Assembly (NCBI GenBank): GCA_029001845.1
Contig: JAREWP010000083.1
Location: 35,880-99,879, forward strand
Source: Candidatus Magnetocorallium paracelense
GTDB taxonomy: Bacteria; Nitrospirota; Thermodesulfovibrionia; Thermodesulfovibrionales; Magnetobacteriaceae
Direction: 5' to 3'
Length of the DNA stretch: 64,000 bases
The notes beneath the pieces were generated by a model, which was not told the origin of the DNA, did not search any database, and saw only the letters and a list, made by a program, of their open reading frames with translations. Both the position numbers and the translations under genes were made by a program. Below, piece after piece: positions 35,644 to 44,261 of the stretch; within the stretch, counting starts at the first letter, position 1; each line of letters begins with the position of its first letter.

Positions 35644-38247
35644 ATGAAAAACATGAAGACATTGATTTTGATTTCCAGTCTGATTGTGTGTCTTGTGTTG
35701 ATTATCGAAGCCTATAATGTAAATATTGCAAGCGATTGGCGGACATATCAGAAGACATACAAGAAGGAGTTGCTGAAGCTGGCCAAAGACGACGGTGAAC
35801 GACAGGTCGCAAAGGGATATGAAATCATGATGCGACAGATCGTTTTGCCTGAACTTGGGCGAATGGACAGATGCGTAAGCTGTCATGTAGGAATGGATGA
35901 CCCTCGTATGAGCGAGATGGAGCATCCCATAAAATCGCATCCCGCCAGTGTTCTGGAAAATCATGAACTGGAGAAGGTTGGATGTACGATCTGTCACGAC
36001 GGACAGGGCAGGGCTATGAAAGCCCATGTCGCCCATGCACAGGGGGATGGATATTACTGGGAAAAACCTGTACTTCCGGGGCCTTTTGTCCAGTCAAATT
36101 GCGCCAGATGCCATTTCAATACGCTGGCGTCGAACGAGAACTATAATAACGGGTTCGAGTTGTTTATCGAAAAGGGCTGCTTACGCTGTCACAAGGCCAA
36201 CGGAAAGGGCGGTATCATTGGTCCCGATCTCTCCAATATCAGTAACGACAGCTTCCATGTGAAAGGCCCGACACATGATAATCGTCACGATTTGCTGGAA
36301 AAATTCAAGGGCAATGTGAATATCGCCTATCTCTATGAATCCGTAAAGGACGCCAGGGCGCAGCCCGAGAATTCTACGATGACAGAGTACGATCTGACAG
36401 ACGAGGCGGCAGTGGATCTGTCGGTCTACTTGAAGAGTCTCTCCGTCGGGTCGGTGCCTAAGCATCTGTTATCTACGAGGCGACCGGAGCTTCCCGATAC
36501 TTCGGTGGAAAGGGGAGAGAGATATTATGCCATGTATTGCATGGGATGCCACGGAAGGAACGGTGAAGGCGGACGTTTCGAGGAGTTGAAGATAATAGTA
36601 CCTGCTGTGGCGAATGAGGAGTTTTTATCCATTATTGATAAAGATTTCCTTACCCATGCCGTCAGCTACGGCAGAGGTGGTCAGATGGCTGCCTATATCT
36701 CCAACGGAGGCTTAGATCCTGATGAGATAAACGATATTGTGAATTATGTAAGGAGTTTTATGAAGACTCCTCCCACATTCGAAGAGGTCAATGCAGTTAA
36801 AGGGAACGCCGGGTTCGGCAGGATTATTTTTAACGGTAACTGCGCCAATTGTCACGGTATTGACGGCGAGTTTACAATCGCATCGATCGGCCCGACATTA
36901 AAAAACCAGACTCTGGCGGGACTGGCTTCAAAGAAATTTTGGTACGAAACGATCGTAAAGGGCAGAGAGGGGACAGCGATGCCTGCCTGGCATCAACTTG
37001 ACAAACTCCAACTTGCGGATTTAATCGCTTTTCTGGACGGCGCCATGGAAAAGGATATTCCTATTTATAAAGTTCTCAGCGCCATTAACAGCGGTAAGGC
37101 TTCTGTGATTGCCGGAGAAAAGTTGTTCAAAGGAAATTGCGCCGTATGTCACGGGCAGGACGCAAAAGGAGGTCTCGGTCCCAATCTGAAAAATCCGGAG
37201 CTTCACAGTCTTACAAAGGCGGACTTCTTTTACGATGTTATGAAAGAGGGCAGGGACGGTACAGCCATGTTGAGCTGGAACCATTTAAACCCCGGAGATT
37301 TCGCCGATATTATTGCTTATTTGGAATCTTTCCAGACCGTACCTGACATGCCTCTGTCAAAGGCAAGGGTGAGAGGCTCTGTTGAAAGGGGCAAGATTAA
37401 TTTTGAGACCGTATGTGCGCAGTGCCACGGTTCTAAAGACAGAAAGGGCACAAAAATGGCGCCCGCCATTTTATCAAAAAGTTTTTTGTCTCAGGTCTCC
37501 GATCAGTTCATAAAAGAGATGGCCATGTACGGAAGAACAGGCACTGCGATGAGAGCGAATTTGAAAGGCAGTGGCGGATATGGCGGTATGGTGGAGCTTT
37601 TTGAAGACGAAATCAACGACGTCGTCGCCTATATTCGTTCTTTCGAAGATGATCCGCTTGTACTGGACGGAAGAGCCTCGATTACGGGAGACCCGGCAGT
37701 GGGTAAGCATAATTATAAAAAGCACTGTTCCCAGTGTCATGGTAAAGACGCCCAGGGAGGTACTGCGCCGGGGATTGGCAAAAAGGGCTTTTTGTCAGCC
37801 AGATCCGACGGTTTTATATTGGCTATGGCGAGAATGGGCAGGCCGGGATCGGAAATGAAATCCTTTCCTCCCCGAGGAGACGGTTTCAGCAATCTCACGG
37901 AAAAGGATATTGCCGATATCATCGCCTTTTTGAGAAGCAATGTGGATAAAGCAAGCTCCGTGGATAAGGTGGTCCAGGGACTTCCCGAAATCGGAGAAGT
38001 TATATTCGAGACAAACTGTGCTCAATGTCACGGTAAGAGAGGTAAGGGCGGAATCGCTCCGGAATTGAACCATCCTCTCTTTCTCAAAGGTCCGGCCACT
38101 GACGGTTACCTCCAGGCCACAATGGCTATGGGACGAACCAATACTCAGATGCGCTCCATGATGGTAGGAGGAGGTGGTGTCGTGGAACTCTCCGCCCCGG
38201 ATGTGAATCATGTTATCAGTTATTTGAGGAAGATTCAGAGGAATTAA
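35644..38247 (+). CDS. Decahaem cytochrome c built from tandem cytochrome c domains
   Basis: 867 residues with an uncleaved N-terminal anchor (LILISSLIVCLVLIIEAY). I count ten CxxCH haem sites: CVSCH, CTICH, CARCH, CLRCH, CMGCH, CANCH, CAVCH, CAQCH, CSQCH and CAQCH. The first three form a compact haem module, and the other seven head class-I-type units, each followed by a distal Met candidate (for example GTAMPAW, GTAMLSW, NTQMRSM). It lies in the operon after Rieske and cytochrome b and before the NapA-like gene, so it is probably the wire from the b complex to the reductase. No NapB is present. The modular repetition suggests growth by domain duplication. Confidence 0.9.
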   Translation: MKNMKTLILISSLIVCLVLIIEAYNVNIASDWRTYQKTYKKELLKLAKDDGERQVAKGYEIMMRQIVLPELGRMDRCVSCHVGMDDPRMSEMEHPIKSHPASVLENHELEKVGCTICHDGQGRAMKAHVAHAQGDGYYWEKPVLPGPFVQSNCARCHFNTLASNENYNNGFELFIEKGCLRCHKANGKGGIIGPDLSNISNDSFHVKGPTHDNRHDLLEKFKGNVNIAYLYESVKDARAQPENSTMTEYDLTDEAAVDLSVYLKSLSVGSVPKHLLSTRRPELPDTSVERGERYYAMYCMGCHGRNGEGGRFEELKIIVPAVANEEFLSIIDKDFLTHAVSYGRGGQMAAYISNGGLDPDEINDIVNYVRSFMKTPPTFEEVNAVKGNAGFGRIIFNGNCANCHGIDGEFTIASIGPTLKNQTLAGLASKKFWYETIVKGREGTAMPAWHQLDKLQLADLIAFLDGAMEKDIPIYKVLSAINSGKASVIAGEKLFKGNCAVCHGQDAKGGLGPNLKNPELHSLTKADFFYDVMKEGRDGTAMLSWNHLNPGDFADIIAYLESFQTVPDMPLSKARVRGSVERGKINFETVCAQCHGSKDRKGTKMAPAILSKSFLSQVSDQFIKEMAMYGRTGTAMRANLKGSGGYGGMVELFEDEINDVVAYIRSFEDDPLVLDGRASITGDPAVGKHNYKKHCSQCHGKDAQGGTAPGIGKKGFLSARSDGFILAMARMGRPGSEMKSFPPRGDGFSNLTEKDIADIIAFLRSNVDKASSVDKVVQGLPEIGEVIFETNCAQCHGKRGKGGIAPELNHPLFLKGPATDGYLQATMAMGRTNTQMRSMMVGGGGVVELSAPDVNHVISYLRKIQRN

Positions 38248-38264
38248 CAAGTTTAAAAGGCATT

Positions 38265-38293
38265 GGTTCGAGGTTCTTTTAAAACCTCGAACC
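38265..38293 (+). promoter_or_regulatory. Intercistronic hairpin between the cytochrome and NapA-like genes
   Basis: GGTTCGAGGTT (38265-38275) pairs perfectly with AACCTCGAACC (38283-38293). No T-run follows. A stem between two operon genes may serve as a processing or stability element that adjusts the ratio of products; that role is inferred. Confidence 0.45.
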
Positions 38294-38352
38294 GGTCAAT
38301 AAAAGCACAAAAATCAAATAATAAGTTTATATATTAAAAAAGGAGTAACGAT

Positions 38353-41016
38353 ATGAAAAAAGGCTCTTTAACAAGACGTAATTTCTTAAAAGGAACAGTG
38401 GCCGGTGCTGCGGCTGTAGGAATGTCCGATATGTTGTTCAGCCCTGACAAAGTGCTTGCTGAAACAGACGGATCGATGTCAGGCATTAAAGAGTATGCAA
38501 GCCAGTGTCCTTACTGCGGTGTCGGATGCGGAAGTATTATTAAGGCCGATGCAAAAAGCGGAAAAATCGTGGGCTGCGTTCCTGATAAACAGCACCCCAC
38601 AAACAGGGGAGTTCAGTGTATAAAGGGACTTAATGCAGATGAGCCGATCTATGTGGACAGAATGAACGAGGTGTTGATCAGAAAAGATATGAGCGATCCG
38701 ATCAAAGGGCATGTTTCGAAGACAAAGGGAAGCTTTAATGACAGCGATTTCAGAGTTGCATCCTTTGAAGAGGCCGAGGAGATCGTTGTTCACAAGATAA
38801 AAGAGCTTTATGACAAATACGGCGGAAACTCCGTAGGATTATACGGTTCCGGTCAGCTCACGGTTGAGGCCCAGTGGATTGAGAATAAACTGATGAAAGG
38901 AGTACTTGAATCCAACTCCATTGAGGCTAACGCACGTACATGCATGACTTCGGCGGTTACCGCTTACTTCGCCACACTCGGTTCCGACACGCCTCCTCTC
39001 AGTTATGACGACATCGAAATGTGTGATATGCTCACTTTCTGGGGGCATAATCCCAGGGGCGCCCATCCCATCGTCTTCTGGAGGTGCGCGGACCACAAAA
39101 AGGCAAATAATATCCCCACCGTTATTTCAGATCCGAGACGAACCGGCACACTTCAGGCATTTGAGGCCATAAACCCGAGAAACTCCTACCATTTTCAGTC
39201 AATAAACGGAGATATCTCGATATTGAACGCCATCGGTCACTGCCTTGTAGTTGAACATCCTGATGTGATTGCCTATGACTTTCTTAAAGAAAATGTGACC
39301 AATTGGAAGGAATACATAAAGATGGTCAAGAATGATTACAGACCTGAAGATGTATTTGACAGAACACAGGTTAAACCTGAAATCATTCGCCAGGTTGCAT
39401 CCGAGTGGGCGGAAGCCACGAGAAAAGCAAACAGGAGAGGAACGGGAGGCGTTGTTTCTTTCTGGGGTATTGGTTACAATCAACACATCCACGGGCAACA
39501 CAATGTTATCAGTATTATTAACCTCCATACTCTGACCGGCAATATCGCCAGGCCCGGGGCAGGACCTTTCTCCATGACCGGTCAGCCGAACGCCATGGGA
39601 GAGAGACTGATGGGTGGTTTGACGAGCAGACTTCCATTTAACATAGGTCTGAATAATGCGGCTCACAGAAAGCATATCGGAGAAATCTGGAATGTGCCCA
39701 TGGATAGAATGGAGACAGTAGCTAAAGCCAAAAATCCGGGAATGATGGTCGGAATGTTTGAGAGGGCTTTAAAAGGCGATGTAAAAGCCATGTTCTTCAT
39801 GTATACCACTCATGTGCACCAACCCGATATCCTGGGACTGGTAAGACCTGGAATGCAGAAGATGTTTGTGGTTGTTCAGGATATATACAGACACGCCCCG
39901 AACAACCTCTATGCGGATATCATTTTTCCCTGTCTGACCTGGGGTGAATGGCAGGGCGGTACATATATCAGCTCTGAAAGGCGTCTAAATATTGTTGACG
40001 GAGTCGGTAAGGGCTATGGAAATCTCGACAAATGTCTCCCTGACCTCGATTATGCAATAGAAAAGGGAATAAAGCTCGCCGACGCCCTTGGTATGGATGG
40101 GAAGAAGGTTTTTCCATATAAAAAGAAGAAATATCATCCCGACGGTCCGGAATTATTTGATACAGAGGAGGTCTTTGAGGAAATCGTCAGGGGATCTAAA
40201 GGGACTGACGCCGATCTTACAGGTATGTTGGAAGTTAGGGAGAGAGACGGTATCGGGCTTTATGATCAGATTCGCATGCACAAAGGCATACAGTGGCCTG
40301 CTCCGACCTATGAGATCGCAAAGCAGGGCGGTTCTAAGAGACGTTATATGGGGCAGGAAGGAGATTGGGCAAATAAACCATACGGTAACTTCAGGCATAA
40401 AGACGGTAAAATTCACATAAAATCCTGTAAGCAGGATTACTCTCAGAGAAAGGAAATCACGGAGCAGTTGATGAGGATAGGAGTGGAAGAAGGCTTCTAT
40501 GCTTCTGACAATAAGGAACTCCTTGTAAAGGCCCGTGATATGGCTCTGACACCTGAATTACCCGATGCCGAGCACCTGGGTACGCACTGGAAAAAGGTGC
40601 CCCAGGGCAAATATCCTTTCTGGCTTGGTCTTGGTATCGTGTATGAACATTTCCACACGGCAAAAACAATCCGCGGAGCAACCACCAGAAGGCTCGTACC
40701 GGAACAATATGTTGAGATGCACCCCGATGACGCTGCGGAAAACGGTCTCAGAGACGGCGATAAGATCAGAGTCATTACTCGGCGCGGTAATTATGAAGGC
40801 CGGGTGACAGTTGGCGGCACAAGGAGCAAGATAAGACCTGCGAGAAATGAGGTGCCCAAGGGCTATATCTTCTCTCCCTGGAATCTGTCGGTCGCAGATT
40901 CAGCGGACCCCAAGAAAAACAAGTGGTTGGTGAATGCAACATCGCACAGAGCCTACGATCCCGTTTCCGGTCAGGTAGATTACAAGAAGCTTGCTGCAAG
41001 AATAGAAAAAATATAG
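38353..41016 (+). CDS. NapA-like periplasmic molybdopterin oxidoreductase (probable nitrate reductase)
   Basis: 887 residues behind an AAGGAG site. LTRRNFLKGTVAGAAAVG is a Tat signal. The 4Fe-4S site is C52, C55, C59 and C89 (CPYCGVGC and GVQC). C197 in ARTCMTSAV aligns with the molybdenum-binding Cys of NapA, so this is not a selenocysteine enzyme. GNIARPGAGPFSMTGQPNAM and the late RLVPEQYVEMHPDDAAENGL match NapA/Nas. It is longer than typical NapA (about 755-830), with insertions in the last third. It probably reduces nitrate in the periplasm; relatives act on other oxyanions, so the substrate is inferred. Electrons likely arrive from the decahaem cytochrome. A terminator follows. Confidence 0.85.
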   Translation: MKKGSLTRRNFLKGTVAGAAAVGMSDMLFSPDKVLAETDGSMSGIKEYASQCPYCGVGCGSIIKADAKSGKIVGCVPDKQHPTNRGVQCIKGLNADEPIYVDRMNEVLIRKDMSDPIKGHVSKTKGSFNDSDFRVASFEEAEEIVVHKIKELYDKYGGNSVGLYGSGQLTVEAQWIENKLMKGVLESNSIEANARTCMTSAVTAYFATLGSDTPPLSYDDIEMCDMLTFWGHNPRGAHPIVFWRCADHKKANNIPTVISDPRRTGTLQAFEAINPRNSYHFQSINGDISILNAIGHCLVVEHPDVIAYDFLKENVTNWKEYIKMVKNDYRPEDVFDRTQVKPEIIRQVASEWAEATRKANRRGTGGVVSFWGIGYNQHIHGQHNVISIINLHTLTGNIARPGAGPFSMTGQPNAMGERLMGGLTSRLPFNIGLNNAAHRKHIGEIWNVPMDRMETVAKAKNPGMMVGMFERALKGDVKAMFFMYTTHVHQPDILGLVRPGMQKMFVVVQDIYRHAPNNLYADIIFPCLTWGEWQGGTYISSERRLNIVDGVGKGYGNLDKCLPDLDYAIEKGIKLADALGMDGKKVFPYKKKKYHPDGPELFDTEEVFEEIVRGSKGTDADLTGMLEVRERDGIGLYDQIRMHKGIQWPAPTYEIAKQGGSKRRYMGQEGDWANKPYGNFRHKDGKIHIKSCKQDYSQRKEITEQLMRIGVEEGFYASDNKELLVKARDMALTPELPDAEHLGTHWKKVPQGKYPFWLGLGIVYEHFHTAKTIRGATTRRLVPEQYVEMHPDDAAENGLRDGDKIRVITRRGNYEGRVTVGGTRSKIRPARNEVPKGYIFSPWNLSVADSADPKKNKWLVNATSHRAYDPVSGQVDYKKLAARIEKI

Positions 41017-41034
41017 CATTGTACCCCCCCCAAG

Positions 41035-41070
41035 GCCGCAGGCATTATTTTATGTGTCTGCGGCTTTTTT
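41035..41070 (+). terminator. Rho-independent terminator of the respiratory operon
   Basis: GCCGCAG (41035-41041) pairs with CTGCGGC (41058-41064) and six T follow. It ends the operon after the NapA-like gene. Confidence 0.85.
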
Positions 41071-41180
41071 AATTTTAAGAGAGATTGTGTTAATCTATTT
41101 AGTATAAATTTCCGGAATTCAGTAAAATCGACTGTCACCGAAAGAACAATTGCAAATAAAAGTACTCAAAAAAATTTTTA

Positions 41181-41263
41181 TTTAACCACGAAGCTCACGA
41201 AGAGCACGAAGAAAAAAAGAAATTCTTAAGAACTTCGTGGCCTTCGTGATCTTCGTGGTTAAA
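41181..41263. repeat. AACCACGAAG-type palindromic repeat, left of the second NapG-like gene
   Basis: TTTAACCACGAAG at the left is inverted as CTTCGTGGTTAAA at the right, with 'cacgaag' direct units inside. A second copy lies at 41957-42027, so the gene between them is bracketed. Confidence 0.75.
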
Positions 41264-41306
41264 AAATCCTGTTTGGTTCCGGCTATGCCGGCTTAGGTAT
41301 AATCAA

Positions 41307-41909
41307 TTGCAAAGAAGGAACTTTATAAAGAGCCTGGCTCTGTTATCTTCTATCATCCCTCTGTTTATCGATAAAAAAGCGTCAGCTTTTAATTTTTTCG
41401 ATAAAAAGTCTCGAAAAATTCTTATACGGCCTCCTGCTGCTTTACGTGAAGAGGATTTTCTGAAGACTTGTATAAATTGTCATCTCTGCGGCCAGACTTG
41501 TCCCAATGACTGCATAAAATATATCGATAATTATCTCAACCCTGTAATGCACGATACACCATATATTCATCCAAGAAGCAAAGGGTGTATTTTGTGCATG
41601 CGATGCACCCGGGTTTGTCCCTCCGGCGCCTTACAACCGGTTGCGGACGATGAAGGTGAAACAATACAAAAACATGTTAAAATGGGGATTGCAGCCATAG
41701 ATAAAAATATCTGTAACTCTTATAATAATTACGCCTGCGGCGTCTGCGTCAGAGCATGTCCCTTCTCCGGTGTGGCTCTCTATGCAGAGACGTGGGAAAA
41801 ACCTGTTGTAAATAAAGAGAAATGCGTCGGTTGTGGTCTCTGCGAACAGGCCTGTATTCATTATCCGCAGGCTATAAGGGTTACGCCTATAGCGATGGTA
41901 AAGGGATAA
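41307..41909 (+). CDS. Second NapG-like Tat-exported ferredoxin
   Basis: 200 residues. I use TTG 41307, which gives an immediate twin-arginine signal (QRRNFIKSLALL); no better start keeps the signal. Four cluster motifs are present: CINCHLCGQTCP, CILCMRCTRVCP, CGVCVRACP and CVGCGLCEQAC. It resembles the protein at 27393 in layout, including IRPPAALREEDFL against IRPPGAVKEELFL, so the two are paralogues. It sits after the operon terminator and is flanked by inverted palindromic repeats, so it probably has its own promoter. No NapH partner lies beside it. Confidence 0.86.
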   Translation: MQRRNFIKSLALLSSIIPLFIDKKASAFNFFDKKSRKILIRPPAALREEDFLKTCINCHLCGQTCPNDCIKYIDNYLNPVMHDTPYIHPRSKGCILCMRCTRVCPSGALQPVADDEGETIQKHVKMGIAAIDKNICNSYNNYACGVCVRACPFSGVALYAETWEKPVVNKEKCVGCGLCEQACIHYPQAIRVTPIAMVKG

Positions 41910-41956
41910 TGAGTCCTTTTATCCCGAAAATAAGCCAAAAAGAAATTAATTAAAAT

Positions 41957-42027
41957 AACCACGAAGGTCACGACACGAAGAAAAAAATTTCTTTAAAAAC
42001 TTCGTGCATTTCGTGACCTTCGTGGTT
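41957..42027. repeat. AACCACGAAG-type palindromic repeat, right of the second NapG-like gene
   Basis: AACCACGAAGGTCACGA at the left end is inverted as TCGTGACCTTCGTGGTT at the right end. It is the same family as 41181-41263. Just before it, at 41920-41934, a lone TTTATCCCGAAAATA motif matches the boundary motif of the long-hairpin repeat. Confidence 0.75.
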
Positions 42028-42064
42028 AAATATACCATTAAAAAAATCAAAGGAGGTAACATAT

Positions 42065-42265
42065 ATGATAGGCGGTTTGGGAATGTCGGAGTTAATAATT
42101 ATTTTAATAATCGTTGTCGTTCTTTTTGGCGCATCAAGGCTGCCGGAGCTGGGAAAAGGAATGGGATCGTTTATTAAGAATTTTAAAAAAGCCACATCGG
42201 AACCGGATGAGATAGATCATACGAAATCGATGGGCAACGAATCGAACAAGGGAAAAGAGGTCTAA
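42065..42265 (+). CDS. tatA: Twin-arginine translocase subunit TatA/E
   Basis: 66 residues behind AAAGGAGG. A short N-terminal membrane helix ([15 protein letters not shown]) is followed by the conserved [18 protein letters not shown] amphipathic helix and a charged tail, the standard TatA layout. It forms the pore for folded proteins. A Tat gene here fits the Tat substrates around it (two NapG-like proteins, Rieske, the NapA-like enzyme). TatB and TatC are not in view. Confidence 0.92.
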   Translation: MIGGLGMSELIIILIIVVVLFGASRLPELGKGMGSFIKNFKKATSEPDEIDHTKSMGNESNKGKEV

Positions 42266-42302
42266 ACGATTACTAAACTTTTATGGAGGGCTGATTAATT
42301 TT

Positions 42303-43199
42303 ATGAGGAAAAAGACAATTTACACCAAATTTATTTATATAATGGTGCTCACTGCTTTTTTAATCTTTTTATCCGGTTATTTTGCAGTTAAAGAGTTACA
42401 GACAATCAACTTACGAAATAACGCTCAAACGATAGTACAACATGTACTCTCTTTCAGAGCCTGGATAGCCAATACTGGCGTCATATGGACAGATAACCTG
42501 CACAGCGATTTCAAGGATTTTCTCGGCAAGAGCGTTTGCAATAACGATAAAACCTTTTATTCAAAAAATCCTGCACTGGCGACAAGAGAACTGTCGGAAG
42601 TCTATTCCACGACGGGATCAAACGCCTCATATCGTGTAACAAGCAGGAACTACAGAAATCCGAAAAATAAGCCCGATTCCTTCGAGCTCCGGGCTATCGA
42701 CCTTCTGGAGAAAAAGGAGGAATCCTATGTAGAGACCTTTGAAAATGGCATGTACCGATATTCATACCCCCTTGTGGTTACCGAAGCATGTCTGAAATGT
42801 CATGGAAATCCCGATGAGGCGCCCAAAGAGGTCAGGGAGAAATATGGCTCCGACAAAGCCTTTGGTTATAAAGTCGGAGATGTGAGGGGTGTGATTACGG
42901 TTAATATCTCGAAGCTCTCTTTTTTCAAAATGCTTGCTCCTATAGCAAATCCTTATACAATCATTCTTGTAGTTTTGGGGCTTTTGATTAATTTTTTCCT
43001 GGTAAAGCTGGTTATTGTGGACAGGATCAAGCATCTTACCTATTCGGCGGACAGGATGAAGCAGGGCAAGCTCCATACTCAGTTGTCGGACAGATATGAA
43101 AAAGATTCCGATGACGAAATCGATCGGTTGTATCATACTGTGGATTTGATGAAAGACAGCCTGAGAGTATTGATAAATAAAATGATGAATCAGGAGTAA
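42303..43199 (+). CDS. Membrane haem-c sensor protein (DUF3365/Tll0287-like) with HAMP-like region
   Basis: 298 residues. A membrane span near the N-terminus (FIYIMVLTAFLIFLSGYF) and another at about 216-236 (NPYTIILVVLGLLINFFLV) enclose a periplasmic domain with one haem site, CLKCH (C163, C166, H167), typical of DUF3365 domains. A HAMP-like segment follows (VDRIKHLTYSADRMKQGKL), but there is no kinase or cyclase domain. Such domains sense redox state or gas ligands through haem. It must signal to a partner protein. The stop overlaps the next start by one base (TAATG), so it is co-translated with the PRMT-like gene, a surprising partner. Confidence 0.83.
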   Translation: MRKKTIYTKFIYIMVLTAFLIFLSGYFAVKELQTINLRNNAQTIVQHVLSFRAWIANTGVIWTDNLHSDFKDFLGKSVCNNDKTFYSKNPALATRELSEVYSTTGSNASYRVTSRNYRNPKNKPDSFELRAIDLLEKKEESYVETFENGMYRYSYPLVVTEACLKCHGNPDEAPKEVREKYGSDKAFGYKVGDVRGVITVNISKLSFFKMLAPIANPYTIILVVLGLLINFFLVKLVIVDRIKHLTYSADRMKQGKLHTQLSDRYEKDSDDEIDRLYHTVDLMKDSLRVLINKMMNQE

Positions 43200-44185
43200 T
43201 GTCAAAATTCAGAAAAGTTGTAACTCTCTTTGACGACTACTATGAGATGATGTCCGATGCAGTGAGGATGGAAGCTTATAGAAAGGCTGTAATGAGTGTC
43301 GTTAAAGAGGGCGACACTGTTTTGGACCTCGGATCGGGACCGGGCATACTCGGTTTTTTCGCAATCCGGGCAGGGGCCTCTAAGGTATATGCGATTGAAA
43401 AGTCGGATTCCGTAAATCTTGCAAGCAACGTTGCAAGACTAAACGGCTTTGAAAATAAGATTGAATTTATAAACAAAAACTCCAAGGATACCGTTCTTGA
43501 AGAAAAGGTCGATGTCATTGTATCGGAAACTCTCGGCAGTTTCGCTATCGACGAAAATACGCTTGATTTTACTATTGACGCAAGGGAGAGATTTTTAAAA
43601 CCGGGCGGCCTGCTGATCCCCGATAGAATAAGATTGTGGGTCGCTCCTGTAGAAAATTATCGTATTTACAAAAAAATGTCTTTCTGGAAAGATATATACG
43701 GTATTGACTTCTCACCTGCCATGCATGAAATGACCAAACGTCTTATGATAGACGATGTCGCCGGAGAAGATTTTCTGTCAGATCCTCTGTTATTAAAAGA
43801 GATAGACCTTTATGGCGTCAATTCCCCTGTTGTAGAGGAAAATCTGACTTTTACATTCAAGGGGAAAGGAACGGTTCACGGACTCGGAGGGTGGTTTGAA
43901 GTTGTTTTGTCCGATAATTTTGTGATAAACACATCGCCTTTGTCAAAGCCGACACATTGGAAACACTCCTTTTTCCCTCTTAAAAACCCTGTCAATATCA
44001 TTAAAGACGATATAATGAATCTTAAAATGCGGATCGGACCCAAAGACGAGAACGAAGACGGAGTGAGCATTGATTATGACTGCTTCTTTTCACAAAAAGC
44101 GAATGAAATTAAGGGAAGAGTCGGAAGAAATGAGCTCTGCCCCTGCGGGAGCGGGAAAAAGTATAAGAAATGTTGTATGAATTGA
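43199..44185 (+). CDS. Protein arginine methyltransferase-like enzyme with C-terminal SEC-C motif
   Basis: 328 residues. All main PRMT landmarks are seen: the entry motif YYEMMSDAVRMEAYRKAV, AdoMet motif VLDLGSGPGILGFFAIRAGA, the double-E loop SETLGSFAIDEN (E110 and E119, nine apart as in eukaryotic PRMT1), and the THW loop (252-254) in PTHWKHSFFPL. The beta-barrel region follows, and the last 24 residues are a zinc-binding SEC-C motif (NELCPCGSGKKYKKCC), as on SecA. PRMTs methylate arginine side chains. Tyr of the canonical double-E loop is replaced. The SEC-C tail may target ribosomes, SecA partners or nucleic acid. It is translationally coupled to the haem-c sensor. True arginine methylation is inferred. 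Confidence 0.82.
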   Translation: MSKFRKVVTLFDDYYEMMSDAVRMEAYRKAVMSVVKEGDTVLDLGSGPGILGFFAIRAGASKVYAIEKSDSVNLASNVARLNGFENKIEFINKNSKDTVLEEKVDVIVSETLGSFAIDENTLDFTIDARERFLKPGGLLIPDRIRLWVAPVENYRIYKKMSFWKDIYGIDFSPAMHEMTKRLMIDDVAGEDFLSDPLLLKEIDLYGVNSPVVEENLTFTFKGKGTVHGLGGWFEVVLSDNFVINTSPLSKPTHWKHSFFPLKNPVNIIKDDIMNLKMRIGPKDENEDGVSIDYDCFFSQKANEIKGRVGRNELCPCGSGKKYKKCCMN

Positions 44186-44261
44186 GGTCTGGTTTTTTGC
44201 TGCTCCCTTTTTCTACTCTATTCAATAGAACGCTTCGATAAATAGTATACTTTAATAAGTC

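Noticed and set aside
38353..41016. NapA-like enzyme as a selenocysteine formate dehydrogenase
   Set aside because: The Mo-ligand position is Cys (C197), no in-frame TGA is present, and the surrounding motifs are NapA-like.
41035..41263. Reading the AACCACGAAG palindrome as a second terminator
   Set aside because: The arms are part of a dispersed repeat with long imperfect pairing; the true terminator with a T-run lies just before it.
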